Below are positions 33,050 through 43,178 of a stretch of DNA of 64,000 bases, one piece after another. Numbering within the stretch: the stretch's first letter is position 1; each line of letters begins with the position of its first letter. Both the position numbers and the translations under genes were made by a program. Source of the DNA: Hymenoscyphus infarciens (lineage: Eukaryota; Ascomycota; Leotiomycetes; Helotiales; Helotiaceae); contig LLCB01000027.1 of the NCBI GenBank assembly GCA_001414345.1, positions 124,001 through 188,000 of the forward strand, written 5' to 3'. The notes beneath the pieces were generated by a model that had not been told where the DNA came from, made no database searches, and saw only the letters and a list, made by a program, of their open reading frames with translations.

Positions 33050-34020
33050 AGAGCTGGCATGATTCCTCCGGAGTTTGAGCCTTCTCCGGCAGATGTGCCC
33101 GTGGGCAGGCACGCAGGAGCACCAGTGAGCTTTCAGGTTGTGGAGAAGGATTCGCGTGGGGAATGGGGGAATGGGGTCAGAAACGGCGTAGGCAGAAACG
33201 AGCGACCCTTAGTAACCTACAACCTGGGGGGAAGAAAAAAACATAAAACATTTCGAAGTCAAAATCTCACCAATTGAAAGCTCAAAAAGAAAACCACGTC
33301 TGTTCCCCTTTTCGGTGCGGGCTTTTCAAGTTGGTGGCTTCCCTCCGTCAAACGGTACGAAGAACGGTTGGCGTCAGCAGCAGGGGTAGTAATATATCTA
33401 TATGGGTAAACTGCTCAAAGCCAACAGGAGCTCATCGAATCAGATTCCCGAAATCCTCTACGGAGATAGTACTCTACCTTTTTCTCCGGTTGGAAGACGG
33501 GGTGTATGTCTTGAATACCAACCTATCGCTCAAGTTGGTATTTTCAATCGAGATGAACAGATCGGGAAGAACCCTAAAAACACGTGGGAGAGCAAGAGAA
33601 AGAAATCCCAAACGTTATTCAAAGAAGTGATTAAAAAAAACATTGAATGAGCTCGAGGTTCAATACTTGTGCCGTTTTCATTGATGGCATTCGACACGTG
33701 ATATGACTACTTGGGTATGAAGAAGGCTTCAAGGACTCACGCATAAATACAGTTATTATGGAATTTTTATAACTTCCCCAAAGACTAGTTCAGTTGCATA
33801 ATCTGAATTTTCTGCCTCGCTTAAAGTTATTTGGATAAAAGGGGAGGGGGATGTCGCTGGGATGGTCTTGAAAATTTAAAGACGACGGCTACCTGTCTTT
33901 GAGCTAGGAGTTGACTCTACAGCTTTCAAAAAGGCTTTCTCCTTAGCTCAATAGGTATCTCCATTCAAAGTCCCTTTCTTATCGAGTCATCAGACTCAAC
34001 CTTTGGATAAGTTCAATCCC
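33050..34020. other. Intergenic, nothing recognised
   Basis: Overlapping plus-strand frames of 68-118 codons between 33274 and 33650 show no domain. No repeats or splice-joined frames were convincing. Confidence 0.4.
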
Positions 34021-35107
34021 CTACGACCTCGGTTCCCTAACCATAGCAACTAAAAATCACACCCATTAGCACCTTTCGAACCCTTCCCTCCACCACCTTT
34101 TCTCAAGAAAAGATCAACTCACCATGAACATGCACCCCCTCTCCCCCGTATTCCGCAAGATCAATCCTCAACTCATCTTTCTCCACAAACCCCAATTTCC
34201 TATAAAGACTCAATCCCTGAGGACTCGCACTTAAAACCGCACGTTTCCGCTCTCGATCTGCTCTTTCCAACCCCCAGTTTACTAGTTGGGCTCCTGCTCC
34301 GCGACGTTTGAATTTCGGGAGGGTTGCTAGGTCGAGGAGTTCTGGTTTTTTTTTCAGTCGAATTCTAGTGAGATAAGGGACCAAAGAAATAACAAACCAA
34401 AATAATCATCCTCCATCACCGACCAATTCCTAACCTCCATCTCGTGCAGACCGGACCCGAAACGGTCTCTCAATCCGACATTTAGGTTTTGAGGCGGTGT
34501 TACTGGGTGGGTTTTTATGTAGGCTTTTTCCTTTTTGGAAGCCTGTTTTTACTCATTAACAGCTAGTCCCCATCCCCCTTTTTCACTGATTCTCCCTTCT
34601 CACTCCCATTTTCACTCCCATTTTCACGCGGCATAGGTGGAACTCTTACATCTCTCGAAAATCCCCACTGAGCATAAGCAGCGATCTCCCCGCTCTCCTC
34701 ATCTATAAGTTTTAAAGAGACGACATCTGTATCGGGATCACTTAATTCGAGACGGTTCTTTACTAGGGCTCTGAGGAAGGTGTGGAGTTCTCCTTTGTCG
34801 ACGTTTTTCGCGACTAGAAGGTGACGAGGAGAAGAAAAAGCGGAGACGAATCTGTGAGGGTGGTTAGCGGTTGTTTGATGAAGGGTAAAAGGTGGGTATG
34901 AGGTGGGGAAGAGGTTTGGTTATTGCACGAGAAGGATTGTGGGAGCGAGTGTTGGATATTTCAAGAAATCTTTTCAAGACTTCTTCTTCTAAAAATCCGC
35001 AGGCATAATAATAGGTATGAAACAAATTCGAATAGGAATTGAACTTCTTACATCACCGTAATTTCATCCAGGTCTTCGAGTGTGGCTGGGAGGAGTTTGA
35101 AAGTCAT
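34021..35107 (-). CDS. GNAT family N-acetyltransferase
   Basis: Five exons fit in phase: 35107-35052, 34851-34604, 34502-34398, 34341-34123 and 34049-34021, giving 218 residues, the usual size for fungal GNAT proteins. Exon 1 begins MTFKLLPATLEDLDEIT, the classic GNAT opening. Then come 'EIAAYAQWGFSRDVRVPPMP' (beta-4), 'LHEMEVRNW', and the acetyl-CoA site 'LATLPKFKRRGAGAQLVNWG', the expected R-x-x-G-x-G/A pattern. 'SASPQGLSLYRKLGFVEKDE' covers motif B. The last exon is only 29 nt: the 34123 donor is GTGAGT, and splicing to the AG at 34050-34051 adds the family-like ending 'VHVAMVREPRS'. Reading through instead would end at 34103 with GELIFS, less typical. Substrate unknown; probably cytosolic. 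Confidence 0.85.
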
Positions 35108-35726
35108 ATTTGAAAGTCAACTGTCTTAGTGTTTTTCCGAGAAGGAAAACCCTTCGAAAGGTGATGATTTCTGTACATTTTAAACATGACGTTTCCGGCA
35201 TCCAAAGCAGTGCGATCGAGAACAAGGAAGAGTATGCTTCCCGAGCGGCACTAAAATCAAGACGCAAAAGTGGGGGATGAGAAAGGCTCGCTTCAGACAT
35301 CTAGTTGCCTAACTACAAAAAAACCAAAAGCCTTCTTATTCCAAACTCCAAGTACAATTTAGGTATAAACTAAATACTTAGAAGAATCGATCTAGATCTT
35401 CTGAACCTCGACCTCCTCAAGAGCTTTGTACTACCGCTTCTTTTGTCCTCGGACCCCTAGCAGGCTCAATTGGGACGTGCGGCATTTTCTAAACTTGTTT
35501 TAACACAACGAATCTTTATAAAAATACTACTTGACCTAATAGACACCACCTTCGAGAAGTTATGAACCACTCTATAGAATTTTTTCCAGCTTTGGATTTC
35601 TATTTCGCTCGATGCAGCTTTATTCCGCATGGACACGGCCCTGATGGCATCGGAGGGGCTAAGGGAAACGAAGACAACCCCAAAACACAACAGAGAATGG
35701 CAGAAAACCCTTATTCCAAAAAGTAT
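35108..35726. other. Intergenic, nothing recognised
   Basis: Upstream flank of the GNAT gene and 3' flank of the DUF6594 remnant. Frames of 70-80 codons are present with no recognisable features. Confidence 0.35.
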
Positions 35727-36590
35727 TCAATTCCCAAGATTCCCACTAACAAAAACCACAAGAACAGCAGCATAAGCAGCACTCGCCCCAAAGACCTCCG
35801 CTCTCCTCGCATTCGTAACCAATACGACACACAACGCAAAACAGCTCGTATACCCGGCCACAAGACCCAGCCTCTTCTTCACACTACCGACATAATAGAG
35901 ATTCAAAATAGCACCGAAGAGAAAGGTCGCTGCGAGAATGACGTTCAGAGTTCCTATTACAACCGTGATGCGGTGGCTTGAGATGTATGCAAGTGATGTT
36001 TTTCGCCCCGTCATGAAAAGGAGGGAACAATGTTTTCGAAAGAAGACTGTAAGTCTATCTTCTTCCGGTGGGCGGGCGAGAGATATTAGATCTTCCCAGT
36101 CGTTATAGACTTTGCTACTGGGTCCTAGTAAGCTAGGGAAAGCGCCTTTGGGATGTTCAACGTTCCAAAACTCGTTATGAAATGCCTCGAAAGCCTGTTT
36201 TGAAGGTCTTCGCATTGATTAAATTGCAGAGTCCAGTAGAATAGCCTCTATGTATTCTTTGATTGTTTCCCGAATTTTCATCACGAGCTCTATCTTCGCT
36301 TTTTCTTTAGGGAAGGAGGCATCGCTGGACCGTGATTTGAACGTTTTCCAATTTCTTCTCCCACCGTTGTCGTCTCTTCAACGAAAGTCTTAAGTATCGT
36401 ATTATTCTTGTTGTTCCTCGAGTTCGGCGAGCTCACTTTGCAGGTAGAGGAGGTTGCGGGCTGAAATTCGGTCGAAGCGCTTAAATATGAATGTGCTGTG
36501 GTCGTAATCGCTCGCGATGAGAGAGGATAAAGATGTGTAACCTTTGATGTGCGTGATGTTGGTATTGCCTTTTTCGAGATTGTTCTCCAA
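35727..36590 (-). pseudogene. DUF6594 membrane protein, frameshifted
   Basis: The N-terminal part (36590-36405) reads 'GYTSLSSLIASDYDHSTFIF', 'KRFDRISARNLLYLQSELAE', the DUF6594 opening. The frame stops right after 'LEEQQE'. Continuation is found in a second frame ('LSLKRRQRWEKKLENVQITV') and a third ('SDASFPKEKAKIELVMKIRE', 'YIEAILLDSAI', then a stop). The C-terminal part (36215-35727) is intact: 'RRPSKQAFEAFHNEFWNVEH' followed by three hydrophobic helices and 'ARRAEVFGASAAYAAVLVVF', the family's C-terminal membrane block. At least three breaks are needed to join it and splice sites do not explain them, so it is most likely a pseudogene. DUF6594 proteins are common in fungi; no function is established. 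Confidence 0.8.
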
Positions 36591-37095
36591 TTTTCAAACA
36601 AGTTGTGGTGGCTCTTTGGTTGTTTCTTGCCTCAAACGTTCTCGATTAGTTGCGACCCAACGTGGCTGTGGCTGGTTATGTGAGGCTTCTTGGAAGGCTG
36701 ATCGCAAAATAATCCGTCCCAGCACCAGCCTTCTACTCATCATCTATTTCCCAACATCCTTTAGAAGTGAATTCCACCATCCTTTGTTCTACTTCCAGCC
36801 GAAAGACATCAATTTTCTTCTTTGGGGCCCTCTGGAATCCCTTTGTTCTTACCCAAGTAAAGGTTCATGTACCATGGAGGAATTGCTCGAATGTAAGTAA
36901 GTTTTACTACGCTTTTTATGAAAGAGTTGTTGCTAGGTGGGCCCATTCTGTTCGCTTAAGTCCATAGTTGTAGTATGACTGTGGTATACAGACGCCGATG
37001 AGGAGAACTTAGCAAATTACGCATTTAAAAAACACCCCACGTATAGACAGCCGGATCAATTTGAGGACTTTTAAAACTCTCAAAAATTTCGTGAC

Positions 37096-38362
37096 TTGCG
37101 GAAATGTAGTAACGGTCCCGAGTCTATCGTCACCGACTCGACTATCAGAGGGGCCTGGTCAACTTGTGCAGTTTCCGTAGGTGAGATTCCTCGTAAAAGG
37201 AATCCGTTGGGCGGAAAACGAGCGGCATTAGCCATTGCGATTGACGGGAAGTTTGTCCTTGCCATGGCCGATACGGGATCCGATGAAAATTCTATAAGAG
37301 AAGACAGTGCCGTGAAATTCGGGTTGCAGGTGAAGGGGAACGACAACCTTGACCACATATTCCAGCTTGCAAATGGGCGTGAAGTGAGCTCTATTGGTAC
37401 GGTCTCAGCAAGCTGCTCACTTGAGTCATTTGGACGTTGGTTGGACGACACCCAAAACCCCACAATCAAATTCCATGTATTTACACGCCTTGCAGTTCCA
37501 GTAATTGTGGGGAAGAAATTGCTTCAAGCCACCGATACACTCACTGAACATACTGGGCGGCTATTGATCTACCAAGACAACGAGAGACACTCAATCAGCA
37601 TATCTAAAGTCTTGCATATGAATTATCCTCAGCAACGACTCCGTTGCTATCTCGATACAGATCTCGTTTACGCAAATGCCGATACAGGTTCCGACTTGAA
37701 TCTTATATCTCCAGAATTTGCGGAACAGCGGGGCTTGAAAATCGAGGCGATGACATCAAACCAGAGCGAAACGGTGATGCTTGCAGACGGCAGCACGGGA
37801 GAACTCTCTGGCGTCTTCCGCGCACGTTTCTACCCTTTCGAAAACCCACCCAGTTTCACGTCCCATATTCGACCTCCCCAAGAAATCTTCTACGTTCTAG
37901 AAGGCTTAACCACCGATGTACTCATCGGTGCCGAGCTTCTTGTCGAAACGTCTGCCTTTACAGAGCAACAGTCTGCCTTCGTCGATTTAGACGGCCAAGG
38001 AATTTGCCCCATATCAACACTATAACATGGCTATCAAAACGTAAAAGGAAGCTGCTGAACGCATCAAATCGAGAGCCATCAAACACAAACCCGACAACAG
38101 CTACACAAATGGAAGTGGCATTTCAGTTGGAAATCGACGAGGATGATTCTCGCGAACAGTATCTACAACAAGTAAATGACTCAGAAATCGCTCGTTTGCG
38201 TGAACCAGACTAGTCAACTCTACAAGCCTCAGAAGCTAAGCGCCGTACGCTGTATAACGAAAATCGTATAAAGCGTATACCTAAGCATGACAGGAAAATG
38301 GCAGCAATGGCACAAGAAAGAGGAAACTCCTGGGAACAATTGGACAAGATTGTTGAAGCCTG
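37096..38362 (+). pseudogene. Tandem retropepsin-like protein, degenerate ends
   Basis: A long frame to 38025 contains two aspartic-protease-like units. The first has 'LAMADTGSDENSIREDSAVK' with a distal 'AVPVIVGKKLLQATD'; the second has 'VYANADTGSDLNLISPEFAE' with 'TDVLIGAELLVETSAF'. In each, D-T-G-S is the catalytic motif of retroviral-type clan AA proteases and the hydrophobic-hydrophobic-G block is the second hallmark, so both units are complete in outline. The frame has no ATG before the first catalytic motif (the first is at 37264), so the 5' end is missing or in an unseen exon. Beyond 38025, coding-like sequence continues in another frame ('QMEVAFQLEIDEDDSREQYL', 'RIKRIPKHDRKMAAMAQERG') to 38362, interrupted by an in-frame TAG at 38211-38213. 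So the gene appears broken. Similar cellular proteins in fungi have unknown roles; retrotransposon ancestry is possible. Confidence 0.65.
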
Positions 38363-39176
38363 AATGGTTCTCTGGGGAGTTTGCAGTATTGTATCGGGCT
38401 CGCTATGACCAAGAAAGAGCAGCAGTACGTAGCTCTCGTTGTTTTTGATATATTCAAGACGTTGAAAAGATCTATCTTACAAAAGGGTTAGTAATGCCGC
38501 TTTTGTGAGCTGGGATTTCGTTTCTTTTGTTTTAGGGGGGAGGGGGGGTATGCCAGAGACATGAGGATGAGCACCGAGTCCAAGCCTAGCTGCTTGTCGA
38601 AATAAGCGTCCGTTGGGAAGCAATAGAGAGTGCAGAAGTGGAATCGAGGTCTCACGAGGACAAGGCAGCATGCCGCTATTAGGTGAGGTGGCTGAATCGT
38701 TCACGTGACTCGCTTAGCTGGATTTGCGCTAGTGCCGCCCACAAGCTATCCATTTCCAATTCCGTATCGCGAACTTCTGACCAAAACTTTTCACGCCAAA
38801 TTTTACGACAACGATTGCACTGATAACCATCAGGTCAGTAAACTGCGAATACCAATCTCTGGGTGGCACCACCTTCCAATACCGCGACCAGAGTTTACTG
38901 GGAGAAGATGGCAGAAGATGGAGACGAGATGGAGGATGATCGAGGCTGGATTGGATCGTACACAGCAATTTTGCGAATCTTGCTGCTACGGATCTGCAAA
39001 ACCTCGATACTGTCTCTGTTCAATCGCTTTGCGACTCGCATATCTTCTTCTGAAATCTCTGGTCGAGGCAACGACTTTGGTGCCTTCATGGCTTGACCCT
39101 TTCAATTCTACTCTGCCTTTCCCCCACATCAAAATAGTTCTTGCTAACACCTCGACTCTTCGCAGAAACCGCAATC
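38363..39176. other. Upstream region of the eS8 gene
   Basis: No gene is supported on either strand; frames at 38705-39193 and 38895-39096 overlap in several phases without motifs. Pyrimidine-rich sequence just before the ATG ('ctctgcctttcccccac') is common for fungal ribosomal-protein promoters/leaders. Confidence 0.4.
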
Positions 39177-39847
39177 ATGGGTATCAGTCGTGACAGCAGA
39201 CACAAGCGCAGTGCCACCGGTGCCAAGCGTGCCTATTACCGTGCGTAGTAGAAAGCCCATATGTCTTTGACATATGTTCCAACCTGAAAACTAAGACTTT
39301 TACAGGGAAGAAGCGCGCTTTCGAAGCCGGACGTCAAGAATCCAACACCCGTATCGGAACCAAGAGAATCCATCTCGTCCGCACTCGTGGAGGAAACCGC
39401 AAATTCCGTGCCCTCCGTCTCGAAGCCGGTAACTTTTCATGGGGATCTGAGGGAATTGCCCGCAAGGTCCGTGTGATTGTCGTCGCCTTCCATCCTTCCA
39501 ACAACGAGTTGGTCCGAACCAACACCCTCACCAAATCCGCCGTCGTCCAGATCGATGCCGCTCCTTTCCGACAATGGTACGAGGCACACTACGGTCAGAA
39601 CTTGGGACGTAGACGTCAAGCCAAGGCCGCCGAGGCTGAGCCAGTAAAGAAGAGCAAGAGTGTCGACAAGAAGCACGCCGAGAGATTCGCCGCTGCAGGA
39701 AAGGTCGAGGCAGCTTTGGAGAAGCAATTCGAGGCCGGTCGTCTTTTCGCCGTTGTCTCATCAAGACCAGGACAGAGTGGACGTGTCGATGGTTATATTC
39801 TTGAAGGAGAGGAGTTAGCTTTCTACCAAAAACAACTCCGAAAGTAG
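39177..39847 (+). CDS. RPS8: 40S ribosomal protein eS8
   Basis: Exon 1 (39177-39240) encodes MGISRDSRHKRSATGAKRAYY. A 65 bp intron (donor GTGCGT, acceptor ACAG) leads in phase to exon 2 (39306-39847). The product is 201 residues, the same length class as yeast and other fungal eS8. Exon 2 carries 'KKRAFEAGRQESNTRIGTKR', 'HLVRTRGGNRKFRALRLEAG', 'NFSWGSEG' and the C-terminal 'RPGQSGRVDGYILEGEELAF', all strongly conserved. It is a structural component of the small ribosomal subunit in the cytoplasm. An intron splitting the N-terminal coding region is common for fungal ribosomal protein genes. No defect is seen. This is the best single anchor for phylogenetic placement of the window. Confidence 0.98.
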
Positions 39848-40247
39848 AGGAAATTTGCGTTGGGTTGGGCTGGGACGTGTACTTCTGGAATTCATGGCAT
39901 TGGAGTTTCAGTCACGGAATACTTTGTGGCATGTTAGCTCAAGGGCTCTGAGCAAATAAAAAAGAATACCAAGCAAGTACAAGGCCTTGTAACAATTATT
40001 GATGATAAGATGATATGCCTTCTTGTGTGTAATTGGTTGATTTGAGATAATCCTGGTGATTAACCCCGCACTCATCCATCAGACGACCCCACGACGCTTC
40101 GCACATGTTGATGGGGATCCATTTTTCATCAACACCACCTCGCAAGCTCTACTACCCTCGACAACCAGACTCGCATAATTCTGGTTTATGTCTATTGAAG
40201 TCGCGTATATACTAGCTATTAGGCGAGTATAAATTCAAAACGTCACG

Positions 40248-41180
40248 ATGTCTGCGGCCTCTACCTCCGCCGCAGCCTCCGGACCCTCGATGCCTCAATC
40301 AACCAACCCCTCAGCACCAGCCTCAAAAGCACCCTCCATCGCGCCCTCCAACACTCCCTCAAATCCCAAGTCGCTCACAGCCCTCTCCTCGACCCTTCCG
40401 CACACTTCCCCACCCCTCCCCCATAGCCCCGAAACCATGCGCCAAATCCAAGAATCCCGCGCCGCGCTCCTCGCGCAAATGAACAGTGTCGGGCAATCAG
40501 CCACTGCATCAATCCAGGAACGCGCGCAAACTCTTCATTCGAATAGTCAGCAACTTGGGAAACAGGAGAAGGAGCTTGCGAAGGCTATGGAAGGCCTTAA
40601 GAAGGAGAGTGGGAAGTTGGAGAAGGTTGTTAAGGAGGGCGGGAGACGGGTTAAGGAGTTGGGGAATGTGCAGAATTGGGCGGAGGTCTTGGAGAGGGAT
40701 TTTTTGGTGCTGGGGGAGACGATACGACTGGCGGAGGGGGGAAGTGAGTGGAGTGGGAGTGGGGAGGGGAGTTGGAGTAGTTGGAGTGGGAGTGAGGATG
40801 GGCAGGATGGGCCTAATGATGGGCGTGAGGATGGGGAGGAAAGAGTGAAATCAGTGGAAGAAGGGGAGAGGGCTGTTGATGGGGAGGGGGATGTCGATAT
40901 GGATGGGGTGGTGCCTGGCCAGGAGGGTTCGGCGAAGAGTGCTGACATGGATTTACAGACTGATTCAGATCAAGATAAGGGAAAGGGAAAACAGGATGTT
41001 GAGATTGCGGAATCTATGCATCTGAATGAGGGGACCGCTTCTACGGGAATGCAGATTGATCATGTTGGAGGGTCTTCGACTGCTACTATTGGATCAGGGT
41101 CACTTTCTGCTTCTGGTACTGGGACTACTCAACAATCTGGGAGTTCTTCTATTCATACGACACATTCGGCGACGGGTTGA
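40248..41180 (+). CDS. BLOC-1 subunit 1 (GCN5L1-like) with long acidic tail
   Basis: A single-exon frame of 310 residues. The N-terminal 60 residues are Ser/Ala/Pro-rich and disordered. Residues ~63-158 form the conserved helical region, ending in 'VKELGNVQNWAEVLERDFLV' (about 135-154), which corresponds to the 'ELGDVENWA..IE.D' block of the BLOC1S1/GCN5L1 family. The rest (about 160-310) is an acidic, Gly/Ser/Asp-rich, probably unstructured tail much longer than in animal homologues. BLOC-1 acts in endosomal sorting to lysosome-related organelles or the vacuole. The start at 40248 is the first ATG in frame. No intron is needed. It lies downstream of eS8 on the same strand. Confidence 0.85.
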   Translation: MSAASTSAAASGPSMPQSTNPSAPASKAPSIAPSNTPSNPKSLTALSSTLPHTSPPLPHSPETMRQIQESRAALLAQMNSVGQSATASIQERAQTLHSNSQQLGKQEKELAKAMEGLKKESGKLEKVVKEGGRRVKELGNVQNWAEVLERDFLVLGETIRLAEGGSEWSGSGEGSWSSWSGSEDGQDGPNDGREDGEERVKSVEEGERAVDGEGDVDMDGVVPGQEGSAKSADMDLQTDSDQDKGKGKQDVEIAESMHLNEGTASTGMQIDHVGGSSTATIGSGSLSASGTGTTQQSGSSSIHTTHSATG

Positions 41181-43178
41181 GAGACGCCTGTAGGCTAAAA
41201 TGGAGAGTACGGAGTGAGAAGATCCCAGGACCTCAATTGCAGTTCAGGTTAAAGAGGGGTTTACACTCTGGGTCGAACGAAAGGTTGTGCCTTCTTCTCG
41301 CGCTAGTTATGGTAGGTCGACCCGGTTGACGTCGATGTGAGTGGCACGGGGCGCCCAACCTTTCAACGCAAAGAAAGCCCGGCCCAGGAAGTAGACAACC
41401 TGGCTCGTTAATAGGCTCCTTGAGAGAGTTGTCGAACTGTGAAGCCTGGGCCTGAAACGAGAGTGGAACAAGAGCAGTTTGTAGCCCTCGAAATGCGAAA
41501 ACTCCCACCAACTGCCACTCACTCAACAACAACCTCGTAAGATTTGAAGCAACTTCTCCGCGACGCCTTCGCAAGACCCGAGATGTTCTCTTCGTCACAA
41601 GAAATGAGACGGCAGATAACTATCGTCTCTACACCTTTAAAGGCGTTATTTATGGGGGAAATTTGCGAACTCATAAAACCATGGGATGGGAAAAGCTTGT
41701 GGATGAAACTTTGAGGTTGAGAGCTTTGGAATTACTGTGCCAGAATACGCACGGATTCACAGGGGACACATAGTGTTACATAAGAACAGTTGGAGTAGGT
41801 GAAAGGCTGTCGTGAGATACGTATCATTTGATGATCACTTCGCTTACGATTCTTTAGACTCATGTATCATCAATTTGACGTCTCTCTGTTTCAACTCGAA
41901 GTAGTGACGGCTTCTGTTCTGCCTCGCTAACTCATGAGCCGATTCTTCCTTGGGTTCGTCACCCACTAGAGATATTCCCAAGCTGAAGTAGTTCCCTTTG
42001 CCATTCTTCTCGATTCCATTAAATTTCTGCTTGCTCAAACCCCGAGATGATGTTTGGTGTCACATGATGTCTAGTCACGCCTTGAATTCCATTGATGGAG
42101 GAGAATGTTTAAACAACACCAAGGAATTGTGGGTTACGCAGTCTAGATGGGCTCTCGTATTCTCAAGTGTGCTCGCCCCATATACTATACTTGTTCGGGC
42201 TTCGAGTTGTGGCGATGTGTCATGATATCCCCCATCGTCCAATTTTTACACTGCCTCCAATATCCGAGTCTGTGGTTTGTCGCAAGTGCCACACATCTGA
42301 CTCGGTACCTGAAGTCCAGAGTCGATGAAGGGAAGTTTGGCCGGCTGTTTGCGCTCTGTCTTGGTCTTGATGTTCTGTTTTCTTCCGGGGTTTCCATACA
42401 TCAAGCGTTCGAAAACTTTGGAATAATGCGGTTTAGCTTGAGCACATGGTCACGACCACTTCAGTTCTTCAGTTGTAGGCTCCTTTTTCTAAGGATTGCT
42501 ACGCCTACAAAAGAAAGTAGAATATCAAAAGAAAGTAGAATATCAAAAGAAAGTAGAATATCAAAAGAATAGTGGGGTCTCTTCGCTCTGGGCTTTTGCC
42601 GACGGGGAAAATTGTATTCCGAATCTTTGGCCCAGTCCAATCTCAACGTCTACTCCAGTCTCCAGCACTAGAAAACGAAGTCTTTCAGTCCGAGTGCACC
42701 GTTTCGTTGTTTTAGGGCCAGCCAATCATTTGAACGTTTCAGCAATTATTGCCACCACCCCACGTCTCAGAATGGTTTCTTGAAACATACAGAGCCTCCA
42801 ATTCTTAACATTTAAGCTTAAGGTTGGGAGAAGACCACCCGGGTGTCTGTGCAACATGATCAACGGAAATCGGAAGATTATCTATCCCTCGCCAAGTTCC
42901 CCCATGATCTTGCCCAGGATTCGGGCTCTTCTTGTGCCGTTCATTGCTGAGACTTGGCTAGCTTCAGTTCCTTGGTCTGAGGCTCCATCATGCCCGAGTA
43001 TATGGTAGAGTGTGCAGCCCCATTGCTCTGGTTTCCGTCTCTCTTTCTTCGTTGTCTGCTGGTAGATCTCCTCATTTTCGTAATAACAATTTTTTAATAT
43101 ATTTCTTAATATATTTCTGTTCTCCTTTCGTCTATCCCATTTTAGAAATTAGTTGTGCCAGCACAATAATCTTTCACC
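41181..43178. other. 2 kb intergenic tract without a supported gene
   Basis: Frames such as 41233-41598 (minus) and 42147-42572 (plus) show no domain and overlap others in opposite phases. The 3' flank of the BLOC-1 gene and the 5' flank of the FAS1 gene account for its ends. An 18 bp tandem repeat lies at 42509-42571. Confidence 0.4.
42509..42571. repeat. 18 bp tandem repeat, 3.5 copies
   Basis: Perfect head-to-tail copies of 'aaaagaaagtagaatatc'. Confidence 0.95.

Noticed and set aside
37644..37995. Plus-strand frame overlapping the second retropepsin unit
   Set aside because: Arg/Cys-rich shadow of the D-T-G-S frame; only its continuation past 38025 looks like real coding sequence.
42509..42571. 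CRISPR-like or binding-site array
   Set aside because: Perfect 18 bp tandem copies with no spacers; an ordinary minisatellite, and CRISPR is not expected in a fungus.
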